NCBI GenBank assembly: GCA_964389805.1
Contig: CAYMFU010000333.1
Span: 1-44,819, forward strand
Origin: JAGTVG01 sp964389805
GTDB taxonomy: Bacteria; Bacteroidota; Bacteroidia; Cytophagales; Cyclobacteriaceae
Length of the DNA stretch: 44,819 bases
Direction of reading: 5' to 3'
Numbering within the stretch: position 1 is the stretch's first letter; each line of letters starts with the position of its first letter. The position numbers were made by a program, and so were the translations under genes. Shown piece after piece: positions 1 through 9,104 of this stretch. The notes beneath the pieces are model-generated. The model saw only the letters and a program-made list of their open reading frames with translations. It ran no database searches and was not told the origin of the DNA.

Positions 1-271
1 CATCCAGAAATGGATCCTTCTTCTGTGGATCTTCCTCCATAGAGGCCATCATAACTTTAGCATATGCAGAATGATACTGAGGAAGCCATTTGTCTTTTTC
101 AATATCTCCTATTCTGTCAAATTGATTGGCTGACTGACGGAAATCATCAATTGTTGCGGCCTGATTCAGCCCATCGAGGGCGTCTTTCATGGCTTTTTCA
201 TAAGTACTTTCACTATAGGAAAATACTGGATTCATAATGATGGCAAATAATAATGCTGTTAATGTTCTCAT
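1..271 (-). CDS. Exported protein of unknown function, N-terminal part (runs off the window)
   Basis: Reading leftward from ATG at 271 gives 90 residues without a stop up to the window edge, so the C-terminus is missing. The N-terminus MRTLTALLFAIIMNPVFSYS is a signal peptide. The mature part is helical and contains YEKAMKDAL, FRQSANQFDRIGD and KWLPQYHSAYA, a pattern I associate with TPR-like exported proteins common in Bacteroidota, where a helix pair is followed by a WLPxYH-type segment; that assignment is from memory. The start lies 19 bases after the stop of the TonB receptor gene, so the two are probably one transcript and the product may be a periplasmic partner of the receptor. No function can be assigned. 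Confidence 0.75.
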   Translation of the reverse strand, partial: MRTLTALLFAIIMNPVFSYSESTYEKAMKDALDGLNQAATIDDFRQSANQFDRIGDIEKDKWLPQYHSAYAKVMMASMEEDPQKKDPFLD

Positions 272-290
272 AATTGAAATTTATTTTGTT

Positions 291-2471
291 TTACAATGAC
301 CTTAACTGATTCATAACTCCATTTTTACTAAGTGTAATAGTTACACCAATTAGTATCAACCTTTTAGCAGGTGGTATTATAGCCCTTTGATTATAAAGGC
401 CATCTTCGTTGATATTTTGTCCATATTCATATCCAAATACATTATTTGCTCCCAGTACATTGGAACACATGAAGAACAATCCGATGTTTTCAGAGAGCAT
501 ATGAGCAATAGTTAAACTCAGATCATGGAAACTCTTGGTTCGGCCTGTATTAAAACCTGTAGTATTTAGATCGTTATAGGGTCGGGGAGAGGCATATGTG
601 TACGTCCCACTAAGGAAAGATCTTAATTTTGGGAAGAATTGCTTATAAACAATGGATATATTGTGTTTCGAAGCAAAGACAGGTATGGATCTCTCAGGGA
701 AATCTCTGTAATCCCTTTCTGTATCCAGGAATGAATACGAGATCCAATAATCAACATTTTTCAGGCTGCTATAGCTATCCCTCCAGAAAATATCAAAGCC
801 CCGAGCATATCCGTTTCCTGTATTGTAATATTTTGAAGGATCATACAGGTTATCCGGATCATATTTGACAAGATTTTTATATTGTTTATAGTAACCTTCA
901 ATCCTGAATGTTTTTCCTTTATCAATGTATTGATAATTGAGTATATAATGGGAGGATTTTTCATTCCCAAGGTCATTTACAATTCGTAAGAGATCCTCTT
1001 TTGCTGCTTGCTGAAAGGAGCCATAGGCAAATGAAACACTTCCCCTGGTTCCTAATTTGTAGGCAAGGGAGACTCTGGGATCTATTGCATGGGTTCTATT
1101 TAGACGGGAATATTCTGACCTGATACCAATCCTGGCCAGCAGATCACTGGTGAAATAAATATCAGCCTCCAGAAAGCTTGCAAGTATCCATTCCCTGAAG
1201 GTAAGGGTGCTGTTTAATTCATCACTATAATCCGAATAGGTAAATTTATTGTCTCTAAGAAAAATATCTACTCCTGAATTAAGCGAGATATGGCTGTTTA
1301 TATCACCTGAAAATGCTGCTTTGAACTGCCCTCCTGAATTATAATCACTTACTGCAACCGTATCAAAAGTATAATCATCCTGGTTTACTGAATAGGAAAT
1401 CCCGGTAAGATATGACCATTTCTTTCCCAGGGAATTTTTATATGAGGTGTTTATATAACCATACAAATTATCCAGTTTTAAGGTAGTTCTTACAGTAGGT
1501 TCATCGATGCTGTATTGATACATCCTTGAAGTTGACCAGGTTAAGTTACCGTAGGCTTTAATGATCCCCGTTTTCCCAGCTTTGTTCCTGAACACCAGGT
1601 TGGCGTCAACAGATTCCGGAGGATCTTTCCAATCGATATTCTGTGGTATAATGGCGTAATAGGGTTTCATATTAAAGTAACCTAGTTTCCCGGCTAATGA
1701 GGTTTTCTCGCCAGACAGGCATTGTGCCGCTTCGATCCCAAATGGAATAATTGTCAGATCTGTCCTCGTCTGGTCTGCTTTTTCTTTTGAAGTAAGAATT
1801 AATGCAGAAGAAAGCCCCTGTCCATATTCAGCTGAATAACCACCTGTACTGAAACTGGTTCCCTTGAACATGAAAGGGGAAAACCGGTTTCTGGTTGGTG
1901 TATTTGGGATGGTGGTATGATATGGGTTTATGACCCGCATACCATCAATAAAGGTTTGTGTCTCATAGTCGTCACCGCCGCGTACATATAACTTCCCTTC
2001 TTCTCCAACAGTTTGCGTTCCAGGTAATGTATTGAGCACCCCGGCAATATCTCCTGTGGCCCCTGCCGTTGTTACAATATCCAATTCTTTAAGTATCGTT
2101 CGTTTGTTTTCTCCCCCGGCTTCGAATGAACCTGCAGTTATCGTAATCATATCCATCTGGTTTGCTTCCTCAACCAGGTTAATTTCAAGCATTACGGGTT
2201 TTTCAGTGATATTCAAGGGCAGATTAACTTCTTCATAGCCAATATATTTAACTATCAGATTGTGCAAACCCTTATCTTCAAACTCAAAACTAAAATATCC
2301 TTCTTGATTACTGCTAGATCCACTGTAGCTTCCTTCAATAAATACATTGGCGCCTATAACTGGATCACTTTTTTCATCTAGTACGTTTCCTTGAATTTTT
2401 ATCTGGCCTGCAAGGAGGAAGGGATAGGTCAGTAAAAGATACAATATGATTACATTCTTTATTGTCATCAT
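291..2471 (-). CDS. TonB-dependent outer-membrane receptor with carboxypeptidase-regulatory-like domain
   Basis: The 726-residue product should be a 22-strand outer-membrane barrel importing a ligand with TonB energy. Residues 1-22 are a signal peptide (cleavage near LLAGQ). Residues about 24-100 form a CarboxypepD_reg-like beta-sandwich (IQGNVLDEKSDPVIGANVFI). The plug spans about 110-230 and contains the typical stretch LYVRGGDDYETQTFIDGMRV. The remainder is aromatic-rich barrel. It is shorter than SusC proteins (about 1000 residues) and no SusD follows, so it is probably not a SusCD glycan importer. The last barrel strand (LILIGVTITLS) is followed by a short extra tail ending RSL rather than the usual terminal aromatic residue. 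Start: tandem ATGs at 2471 and 2468; either is possible. It is followed at 19 bases by the exported protein gene at 1-271. Ligand unknown. Confidence 0.93.
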   Translation of the reverse strand: MMTIKNVIILYLLLTYPFLLAGQIKIQGNVLDEKSDPVIGANVFIEGSYSGSSSNQEGYFSFEFEDKGLHNLIVKYIGYEEVNLPLNITEKPVMLEINLVEEANQMDMITITAGSFEAGGENKRTILKELDIVTTAGATGDIAGVLNTLPGTQTVGEEGKLYVRGGDDYETQTFIDGMRVINPYHTTIPNTPTRNRFSPFMFKGTSFSTGGYSAEYGQGLSSALILTSKEKADQTRTDLTIIPFGIEAAQCLSGEKTSLAGKLGYFNMKPYYAIIPQNIDWKDPPESVDANLVFRNKAGKTGIIKAYGNLTWSTSRMYQYSIDEPTVRTTLKLDNLYGYINTSYKNSLGKKWSYLTGISYSVNQDDYTFDTVAVSDYNSGGQFKAAFSGDINSHISLNSGVDIFLRDNKFTYSDYSDELNSTLTFREWILASFLEADIYFTSDLLARIGIRSEYSRLNRTHAIDPRVSLAYKLGTRGSVSFAYGSFQQAAKEDLLRIVNDLGNEKSSHYILNYQYIDKGKTFRIEGYYKQYKNLVKYDPDNLYDPSKYYNTGNGYARGFDIFWRDSYSSLKNVDYWISYSFLDTERDYRDFPERSIPVFASKHNISIVYKQFFPKLRSFLSGTYTYASPRPYNDLNTTGFNTGRTKSFHDLSLTIAHMLSENIGLFFMCSNVLGANNVFGYEYGQNINEDGLYNQRAIIPPAKRLILIGVTITLSKNGVMNQLRSL

Positions 2472-2976
2472 CGATGAAATTAATTGATGATACTAAGGTC
2501 CCTATGAAAAGTGGGAAGCAGAAAAAAAATATGCTAAGCCGGCAGATAATCCAGCTGAACTGCATTTATTGGTTTTAGGCCGCTTCCCAGGGGTATGCAT
2601 TACAGGATTGAATTTCACAGGTTATTTGTATAGGCGAAAGAGCATTATTCAATATGAATAAGTACATCTAAATCTCATCAGGCTGCATTATGAGGTTCTA
2701 TATAACAAATGCTGAATAAGTTATAATGGGGTTATTTCATACTTCTTAAGTCTTATGTTGTAACGGTTGAATATAGAAATTAACCTACCCCCAGGCATCA
2801 TCGGCAGGTTATGGAAGCACGTATCGAAAGAGATGGTCAAAATCCCATGATCCGTGAATAAATAGAATTTAAATTGCTATCTTGACTAAGGAATTGAGCA
2901 ATTTTATGAAGATGGCAAACAACTTTGGATCGTAAATTTGCATACCCGTTAATCCTTATACCAACATGGAATTATT
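2472..2976. other. Divergent intergenic region between the TonB receptor and an exported protein
   Basis: About 500 bases without a convincing gene. An imperfect inverted repeat (TAACCT at 2781-2786, AGGTTA at 2806-2811, with two more pairs inside after one mismatch) could form a hairpin, but no T-run follows. A -7-like box lies at 2933-2940. A 34-codon ORF at 2474-2578 on the plus strand has no protein-like composition and is not called. The promoter of the receptor gene should also lie here, but I see no clear match for it. Confidence 0.5.
2933..2940 (+). promoter_or_regulatory. Candidate Bacteroidota -7 element TAAATTTG
   Basis: The box matches TAnnTTTG exactly and is followed by C, as is common in the phylum. 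It lies 36 bases before the ATG at 2977, which would give a leader of about 30 bases. I do not see a good -33 TTTG at 19-21 bases upstream, so this rests on the -7 box alone. Confidence 0.4.
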
Positions 2977-3801
2977 ATGAATATATTTAAGACATTTTTC
3001 GCATTATGCACATCACTTGTAATAGGAATTATAGCTAGCGGACAAGGTATACCTTTAGGTGAATCGATTTTGGTGAGCACATCATCACTGAAAAATAATA
3101 TAGATCCTGAAGCATTTAAATCCTTTATGTCCAGGGAGTTCATTCCGGCCTGGAATAAAACCTCACCAGGTCCGGCCATTTACCTCCTGCAGGCTGATAG
3201 AGGAGATCGAAACGGGGAGTTTCTAACAATATGTGTTTCAAAAACACAGAAAGACCGTAAAAAACTTCCGAATAATAGTCCTTTCACTGACAAGGCTGTG
3301 ATTTCCGTTGCCGGTGATCTTCCGGAACGACCTTCCTCATTCCTTGCGAAGCCTGATGCCTATACTGAATACCAGCTGATCGGGGGTGATCAATTTTCAG
3401 CTCTTCCTACAGTAGAACTTCTTGGGATACATTACCTTAAAGTCAAACCGGAAATGGCAAAAGGTTTTGAAAAACTGGTTGTCGAGAAATTGAATCCGGC
3501 AGTTGGGCATTTGGTTCACGATATGAACCTGTATTACTATAAAGCCATTGCAGGCAAGGATAAAGGTTCATTCATTACCATTTATGCTATTGAATCCGTT
3601 GAAGCGAGAGAAAGATTCTGGCCAACCGGAGGGCAGGAACAGGAAATTGTCAAGCAACTATTCGGGCCGTATAAGGAGCTCGCCCTGGAACTGAGTTCTT
3701 ATCTGGTTGAAAATTCTTTCCTCGGACCGGAATCAGGGGGTGGTGCCGCTTACTTTGAAAGTCTTGAATGGACGGATTTTGTGGTTGTTGGATCTAAATA
3801 G
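2977..3801 (+). CDS. Exported protein with two related alpha/beta repeats, function unknown
   Basis: The 274-residue product begins with a signal peptide (residues 1 to about 21). Two segments look like copies of one unit: about residues 29-90 (ILVSTSSLK, EAFKSFMSREFIPAW, YLLQADRGDRNGEFLTICVS) and about 149-206 (IHYLKVKPE, KGFEKLVVEKLNPAV, YYYKAIAGKDKGSFITIYAI). Each reads strand, helix, then a beta-hairpin ending in GEFLTI or GSFITI. This resembles a duplicated ferredoxin-like (dimeric alpha-beta barrel) fold such as NIPSNAP-type domains, but that is inference from pattern. It stands alone, convergent with the cyclase-like gene. A small hairpin (AGATCC-GTAG-GGATCT, 3815-3830) follows the stop but lacks a long T-run. 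Confidence 0.8.
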   Translation: MNIFKTFFALCTSLVIGIIASGQGIPLGESILVSTSSLKNNIDPEAFKSFMSREFIPAWNKTSPGPAIYLLQADRGDRNGEFLTICVSKTQKDRKKLPNNSPFTDKAVISVAGDLPERPSSFLAKPDAYTEYQLIGGDQFSALPTVELLGIHYLKVKPEMAKGFEKLVVEKLNPAVGHLVHDMNLYYYKAIAGKDKGSFITIYAIESVEARERFWPTGGQEQEIVKQLFGPYKELALELSSYLVENSFLGPESGGGAAYFESLEWTDFVVVGSK

Positions 3802-4017
3802 AAAGGTTATCAATAGATCCGTAGGGATCTTTATGCAACATCAAAAAGTTCCTGGATTTGATTGTATTCTATATGTGGATATTCCATTTTTTAATTAGGA
3901 AATATTTGGAATTTACCTAAATATATCAAATAAATAGTAATCAATACCTGATACTACTTCAGACATGGCCAAAGGCGCATTTCTTTAATAGCCAGGCCAC
4001 TCACGCTAAATTTTTTG

Positions 4018-7000
4018 TCATTTCTTCAATTCATCCAGAGTTGCTTTCGCTTCCCGGAGATCGACCGAATCATGTCCTTCAGTAAACCAGTCATATATGC
4101 CTTTCAGCAATTCATATGCCTCATCCCTCTTTCCCTGCTTTTCCCAGAACCGGGCCAGCTCAAGTGTTGTCCGGAGCTCAAAGGTTTTGGCTGACTGTTT
4201 CCTGGACAGATCCATAGCCCGGATGAAGTAATTTTCGACCTCTTCGTCGGGTTTTCCTAAAGCCTGGAGTGTAAGCCCTTTGATCCTGAATAGTTCAGTT
4301 GTGTGAAAATGAGATCCCGATTTATTAACGCGAGCCAGGGTCTTTTCAATCCATGATAAGGCTCCATCATAATCCTTAAACAAGAAATACAATTCAGCTA
4401 TATATGATGAGCCGACAGAGGCAAATGCATTAAATCCAACATCAATACATATATTTAATAGATTAATTGCTGTGTTAAAAGCATTTCTATCTCCCAGATA
4501 TGCCTTTGAAACATAATAGTACACTTCAGCTGTCAGAGTATATATCGGATCGCCGAAATTTTTTACGATTGGCAGGTATTCATCAAGAATTCTCTCTGCT
4601 GATTTCCATTCTCTCGCCTCCATGTTATGTAATGCAATAAAAGTATAAGTATGATAAAGTGTGGCAGAATCCTTATGCTCCTCTTTATAAGAAAGATGTT
4701 GTTCGGAGAGACTTTTAGCTTGATCTATATAACCGAGGGGGTGAAGACAAACCATCCACCATCCTTTTGCAGCTACTTCAATATATCCCGAAGGTGTTAT
4801 TTCCCAGGGAAATGGTATTGAGGGATCAAATAATTCAAGTACTCTTTTATATTCGCTATTGGCCAAAACAAGATTCCCCTGGACAATTAACGTCCCACCA
4901 TTAATCTGGCGCCAAACCATTTCAAACCAAAATCCATGCTCCGGATCTTCCGATAACTGAATTAAATATTCTTTAGTCTCATTAGCTGCCTCCCACTCTT
5001 CCCGGTTGAAATAGTATCCAAGTAATCCCATAAGAACAAATGCCAGTTTAGGGCTTACCTCTAAAGATTTTGCAACAAGAAGTGCACGCTTAAAGGTTTC
5101 TTCAACCTTGGGGTGAGGAAATCCATGTGAAACCATATAAGTCCCTCCTAACGTTAATAGAAAATCGAATTCAAGATTATTACGATCTGCCTCTGATTTT
5201 ATATGATGTAATAATCCTAATCCCATTTCAAGATGGGAAATGGCTTCAGCGGTTGCATTCTTCGCGCTAGCTTGCTGGCCTGCTTTCAACCATAACGGGA
5301 TGGCCGGCAGCGGCTGTCCGGCTTCGGTATAGTGATGTGCAAGCAATTCAGGTTGGATTTGGGTGGTTTCCTTAAATTTATTTTCCAGTACAGTGGCTAC
5401 CTGCTGATGCATTTGCTGCCTGCGGCTTTTTAATAGAGATTCATAGGCTGTATCCTGTATCAATGCATGTTTAAATTGATATACTTTTTTTTCACCCGTC
5501 CCGCCCATGTAGAAAATTTCCAAGTCCAATAATTTGTGCATTGAAAGTTCCAGGTTTTCAGTTTTATCCGGAAGTACCGCATGTAACATGTCAATTGAAA
5601 ATTCGCGACCCAGTACTGATCCTATCTGCACGATCTCTTTTACTTCATCCAGACGATCCAGGCGGGCCAGGAGAGAATCCTGTAAAGTAGAAGGAATGGC
5701 CAATGATGATACTGGTCCGGCCACTTCAAAACAATCAGATTTTTCAACCAATAGATCGGATTCTATAATGGTTTTGGTCAATTCTTCTACAAACAGAGGA
5801 ACACCTTCTGTTTTGGTGGCAATTTGATTCAGGATCTCTTCCGGAAGCGCTTTCCCTTTCGTCTGATGATGACATATTTCCACCATATCTTGAGATGCCA
5901 ATCGTTGAAGGTTTATCTTCATAACATCAGCAAGGTCCTGCCATTCAGCTTTGAGACCCGGGCGGGTTGTGCAGAGTACAAGCAGATTTTTACCTTCTAG
6001 ATTGTCTTTAAACATATTTAACCATTCAAGAGTTGAAGCATCTGCCCAGTGCAAATCTTCAATAACCAGTAAAAGAGGTTTAAGTTGAGCCTGGTATAAC
6101 ATAAGTTGCATTAGGATATCCAGGGTTTTTTGCCTTTTTGCGAATGGGCTGATAATCAGCGGAGGATATTTTTCTGATGGGATTGACAGAAACTCAGCTA
6201 ATAAAGGCAGGGCTGAATCAAAATCGAGGCTCGAACCTTTCAGGTATCCTTCCAATTTATTCAATTTATCAGCAAGTTTATCACCATCTGTAAACTGGAA
6301 AATATACTCTTCTATCATTCCCGAAATAGGGGAAAATGCGCTATTCTGCTTATATGCAGATCCTCTTGCCACTGCGAGATTTCCTTCCGGATCCTTTGCA
6401 ACTTCTACTTCCATTGTATCGACCAGCCGGGATTTACCAATGCCGGCTTCACCATGTAATAATACGAGATTGCTGTTTCCCTTTTTTGCCTTATCCCAGT
6501 ACTCAATGAGGATATCCAGCTCGTTTCTTCGTCCGACCAGGGGAGAAAGACCCTTACTTTTGGCAACATCAAGACGGGTGATAGCACCGCTTTCATGTAG
6601 AACCTGGTAGATTTCCATAGGTTCAGAAATGCCTTTAAGAGTATGTTTCCCGATACTTTTAACTTCGAACCAGCCGTATATAAGCCTGTGTGTCTGCGGA
6701 CTGATCACTAATCCGTTGTGGGGGGCAAGGCCTTCCAGGCGGGCTGCAACATTGACCGCTTCCCCAAGTGCAAGATGTTCATCAACTACTACCAATCCGG
6801 TGTGTATACCAATGCGTACACTGACTGGCGTTTTGCCATTGGCTTCCCATTCCCTATTGGCATCAGCCATTGCGTTCAAAATACCCAGGCCAGTCTTGAC
6901 ACCTGCTTTGGGTGCATCTTCCAACCCTTCCGGATATCCAAAATATGTAAGCAGACCATCCCCGAGGTATTGGGCAATATGTCCACCGTTTTGCTTGATC

Positions 7001-7338
7001 ACTTTCTCAGCTACCTGATGATAATCTGTGATCACCTGCCGGTATTCTTCCGGGTCGAGTTGTTCTGATAGTGGCGTGGAACCAACAAGGTCGCAGAAAA
7101 GGATGGTCAATTGCCGTCGTTCTGCCTCCTTTTTACTTGCTTTCTTTGATTGGGAACTTATAGGCCTCTCACTTTGCTCATCGTTTTCAAGGTTAAATCC
7201 GCATTGCATACAAAATTTAGCCTCAATATCATTATCCCTCCCACATTCGGGGCATATATTTGTCAAAGGCGATCCACAACTATTGCAAAATTTTGCCTGA
7301 ATGGAATTCTCATGGCGGCATTTAGGGCATTTTTTCAT
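4018..7338 (-). CDS. Zinc-ribbon / class III nucleotide cyclase / AAA ATPase / TPR signalling protein
   Basis: This is a 1106-residue multidomain protein. Residues 4-46 hold two zinc ribbons (four CxxC pairs: CPKC, CNSC, CPEC, CMQC). Residues about 75-245 are a class III cyclase homology domain with both metal aspartates (D83 in FCDLVGST, D127 in YLGDG) and the N196/R200 pair of NVAAR. The purine-selecting aspartate of canonical adenylate cyclases is replaced (Leu189), so substrate is uncertain. Residues about 265-560 are an AAA-type ATPase with Walker A GEAGIGKS (296-303) and Walker B LLLVIEDLHWAD. The C-terminal half is TPR-like helical repeats. The order matches soluble-adenylyl-cyclase-like proteins and large ATP-binding regulators. 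No membrane segment is seen, so it is probably cytoplasmic. A single gene with a palindrome about 90 bases upstream. Confidence 0.9.
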   Translation of the reverse strand: MKKCPKCRHENSIQAKFCNSCGSPLTNICPECGRDNDIEAKFCMQCGFNLENDEQSERPISSQSKKASKKEAERRQLTILFCDLVGSTPLSEQLDPEEYRQVITDYHQVAEKVIKQNGGHIAQYLGDGLLTYFGYPEGLEDAPKAGVKTGLGILNAMADANREWEANGKTPVSVRIGIHTGLVVVDEHLALGEAVNVAARLEGLAPHNGLVISPQTHRLIYGWFEVKSIGKHTLKGISEPMEIYQVLHESGAITRLDVAKSKGLSPLVGRRNELDILIEYWDKAKKGNSNLVLLHGEAGIGKSRLVDTMEVEVAKDPEGNLAVARGSAYKQNSAFSPISGMIEEYIFQFTDGDKLADKLNKLEGYLKGSSLDFDSALPLLAEFLSIPSEKYPPLIISPFAKRQKTLDILMQLMLYQAQLKPLLLVIEDLHWADASTLEWLNMFKDNLEGKNLLVLCTTRPGLKAEWQDLADVMKINLQRLASQDMVEICHHQTKGKALPEEILNQIATKTEGVPLFVEELTKTIIESDLLVEKSDCFEVAGPVSSLAIPSTLQDSLLARLDRLDEVKEIVQIGSVLGREFSIDMLHAVLPDKTENLELSMHKLLDLEIFYMGGTGEKKVYQFKHALIQDTAYESLLKSRRQQMHQQVATVLENKFKETTQIQPELLAHHYTEAGQPLPAIPLWLKAGQQASAKNATAEAISHLEMGLGLLHHIKSEADRNNLEFDFLLTLGGTYMVSHGFPHPKVEETFKRALLVAKSLEVSPKLAFVLMGLLGYYFNREEWEAANETKEYLIQLSEDPEHGFWFEMVWRQINGGTLIVQGNLVLANSEYKRVLELFDPSIPFPWEITPSGYIEVAAKGWWMVCLHPLGYIDQAKSLSEQHLSYKEEHKDSATLYHTYTFIALHNMEAREWKSAERILDEYLPIVKNFGDPIYTLTAEVYYYVSKAYLGDRNAFNTAINLLNICIDVGFNAFASVGSSYIAELYFLFKDYDGALSWIEKTLARVNKSGSHFHTTELFRIKGLTLQALGKPDEEVENYFIRAMDLSRKQSAKTFELRTTLELARFWEKQGKRDEAYELLKGIYDWFTEGHDSVDLREAKATLDELKK

Positions 7339-7428
7339 TTCTGTGGTGGTAAAGGATTGTAGTAATAGAAAATGTAACCTGTGGTGACCTACGATATGGT
7401 CAATGATATAGGGTTAACCACACAAACT

Positions 7429-7446
7429 ATCTTCTGTACAGAAGAT
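7429..7446. promoter_or_regulatory. Perfect 18-bp palindrome, candidate operator
   Basis: ATCTTCTGTACAGAAGAT is exactly its own reverse complement. It lies 91 bases upstream of the cyclase-like start (7338) and about 85 bases past the ThuA stop. Neither strand has a T-run beside it, so a protein-binding operator is likelier than a terminator. A smaller palindrome, GGTTAACC (7412-7419), lies just beside it. Confidence 0.5.
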
Positions 7447-7531
7447 TCGTACTTTGTAAATGTAAAATAAGGATTTTTACCTTGTAAAGCAACCAGTTCT
7501 ATTATTTGACCTGTTTTAAGGGCAGATTTCT

Positions 7532-8491
7532 CTATTCCTTTAACTTAAATTTTCGACTTGTCGCTTTTTCAGCTGTTGGGAAATCATCGGGTATGGGTTG
7601 TGTGGCTTTATTGGTGGCAGCCCATTCCACTCCTCGTGTAAATGATATGATAAATCCTACCCCTTCACAGGAATAATCATCATGCCCCAGTGTAGTATGG
7701 AAGATGCGTCCTTTGCCATATTCAATTACCATCAGGATCGGTTCATGCCGGTCTGTAGGTGCTTTACCTGACATATCCTTTCCTGTTGCCAGAATGGTCA
7801 TGTTTTCTGCGGGACCACGAAGCATCGCATAGCATTCATCCTTCGTAGTCGTCCATGTTTCAGGCATTCCTTGTGTAATTGGATGATCGGAAACACGTAT
7901 TGTGATCGGGATTTTATGCTGTGGCCCATGTGCTCCCGCACTGCCCTGTGAATCATCCCTTACCAATTCGCCTTCATTTGTATAATATACATAGGGGCCG
8001 TCCTTTTCATTCCTGTTGCCCCATCCACCAATGCCTATCATTTCATTAAATCCTTTCCATTCTGGCCAGGAATTGTCGGCTGCATGGACAACAACCAATC
8101 CTCCTCCTTTTTCCATATATTCTTCAAGATCCTTTTGGGTTTTTTCTGGCAGGTCAGCTGCATTCCACCCAAAATTGGATACGATAACGTCATATGCGGT
8201 GAATTCCGGTTCAAAATCAGGATCAGCCTTTGGTTTATCCAGGTTCTGAGTTTCCCCAACACCAGCCAGGGGTAGAAAATCTTTTTCTCTTTGAGCATTC
8301 CATGTAAACTGGGTTCGCATGATATCTACCTCAAATAAGCCGGTCTCTTCGAGGTATTGCTTCATCATAATCGTCGATTTTGGCCAGACTACATGGTTAT
8401 TCTGTCCATCAATAATTAAAACCTTTAATTTTGCTTCAAGCGTTAAGGAAAGAATTACCAGGCAAATGGTAATGATTGATATCTTTTTCAT
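7532..8491 (-). CDS. Exported ThuA-domain protein (glutamine-amidotransferase-like fold)
   Basis: The 319-residue product has a signal peptide (about 1-20, cleavage near LEA). The rest is a single ThuA domain: KVLIIDGQNNH at the first strand, YDVIVSNFGW, the turn GGGLVVVHAADNSWPEW where class I amidotransferases place their nucleophile, then HPITQGMP, GRIFHTTLGHDDYS and a closing RGVEWAA helix. ThuA proteins were named from a trehalose-utilisation locus. In Bacteroidota exported ThuA proteins are common near glycan or sugar-oxidation genes, and no reaction is firmly assigned. No classical Cys-His-Glu triad is evident. It is a single gene, 193 bases from the cyclase-like gene downstream and divergent from the ArsR gene. 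Confidence 0.88.
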   Translation of the reverse strand: MKKISIITICLVILSLTLEAKLKVLIIDGQNNHVVWPKSTIMMKQYLEETGLFEVDIMRTQFTWNAQREKDFLPLAGVGETQNLDKPKADPDFEPEFTAYDVIVSNFGWNAADLPEKTQKDLEEYMEKGGGLVVVHAADNSWPEWKGFNEMIGIGGWGNRNEKDGPYVYYTNEGELVRDDSQGSAGAHGPQHKIPITIRVSDHPITQGMPETWTTTKDECYAMLRGPAENMTILATGKDMSGKAPTDRHEPILMVIEYGKGRIFHTTLGHDDYSCEGVGFIISFTRGVEWAATNKATQPIPDDFPTAEKATSRKFKLKE

Positions 8492-8742
8492 AATGATGTA
8501 TTAAAAATTTATTGCTCTACGATTCCAAGTACGATAGTAGATCGAAATTCGAAAATAATGAATAATCTGCTCCTCCCGAACAATTCCTGGTTGAATTTTC
8601 TTTCTAAGGTGTGAATTGATCAATTTTTGATTTAATCTGATCACGTAAAGATACTACCTTCCTTTTCAAACCACTGTTTCATATTTGTTCCAGCAACTGA
8701 AATAGTTTTCTTATTTCGCAACTTTACCTAAAAGCTGACGTA

Positions 8743-8779
8743 TATTATCGCAATAATACGATTATACGATTATACGATA
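8743..8779 (+). repeat. Inverted repeat plus three tandem ATACGATT units next to an ArsR gene
   Basis: TATTAT-CGCA-ATAATA (8743-8758) is a perfect inverted repeat. It runs into three adjacent octamers, ATACGATT (8756-8763), ATACGATT (8764-8771) and ATACGATA (8772-8779), ending four bases before the ATG of the ArsR gene. ArsR repressors commonly bind AT-rich dyads over their own promoters, so this is a candidate autoregulatory operator. The repeats occupy the place where a ribosome would bind. Confidence 0.5.
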
Positions 8780-8783
8780 AATT

Positions 8784-9104
8784 ATGGGACTAAGTAAAGC
8801 GATATTATTTTCAGACGAGCAGAATAGACTGGCCTCACTTGCAAAGGTATTTGCCCATCCGGCCAGGATTGCTATTATTGAATATCTCTTCAAAAACAGG
8901 ACTTGCGTTGTTAATGGCCTCCTGGACGAATTGCCTTTATCACAGTCCACCATATCACAACATCTCAAAGAGATGAAGAATGCAAGGATCATTAGAGGCG
9001 AGGTTGAAGGGGCTAATATCTGCTACTGCCTCAACTCTGAAGTAATGTTAGAATTATCTGCTAAACTGAATCAACTTATTGGGGAAATTAAAAACTGTTG
9101 CTAA
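8784..9104 (+). CDS. ArsR-family winged-helix transcriptional repressor
   Basis: The 106-residue product has the ArsR layout: helix ASLAKVFAHPARIAIIEYL (about 17-35), recognition helix PLSQSTISQHLKEMKNA (about 51-67) and a wing ending GEVEGANICYCLN. The alpha-3 metal box ELCVCDLC of ArsR/SmtB is not present; only C41 lies there. Further cysteines are C80 and C82 in the wing and a terminal C105-C106 pair, so metal or redox sensing by a different site is possible but not shown. Its stop (TAA, 9102-9104) overlaps the ATG of the next gene by one base, indicating translational coupling. Tandem octamers directly upstream suggest autoregulation. Confidence 0.9.
   Translation: MGLSKAILFSDEQNRLASLAKVFAHPARIAIIEYLFKNRTCVVNGLLDELPLSQSTISQHLKEMKNARIIRGEVEGANICYCLNSEVMLELSAKLNQLIGEIKNCC

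Noticed and set aside
291..2471. SusC of a polysaccharide-utilisation locus
   Set aside because: The receptor is short, has no SusD neighbour and its adjacent gene is a small exported protein.
2474..2578. 34-codon plus-strand frame beside the TonB receptor start
   Set aside because: No protein-like composition, no promoter or ribosome site, and it begins within the receptor's upstream region.
3815..3830. Hairpin AGATCC-GTAG-GGATCT as a terminator
   Set aside because: Six-base stem with no T-run; not called as a feature.
8756..8779. Tandem octamers as a CRISPR-like array
   Set aside because: The units are adjacent without spacers and only three copies exist, so a CRISPR array is excluded.
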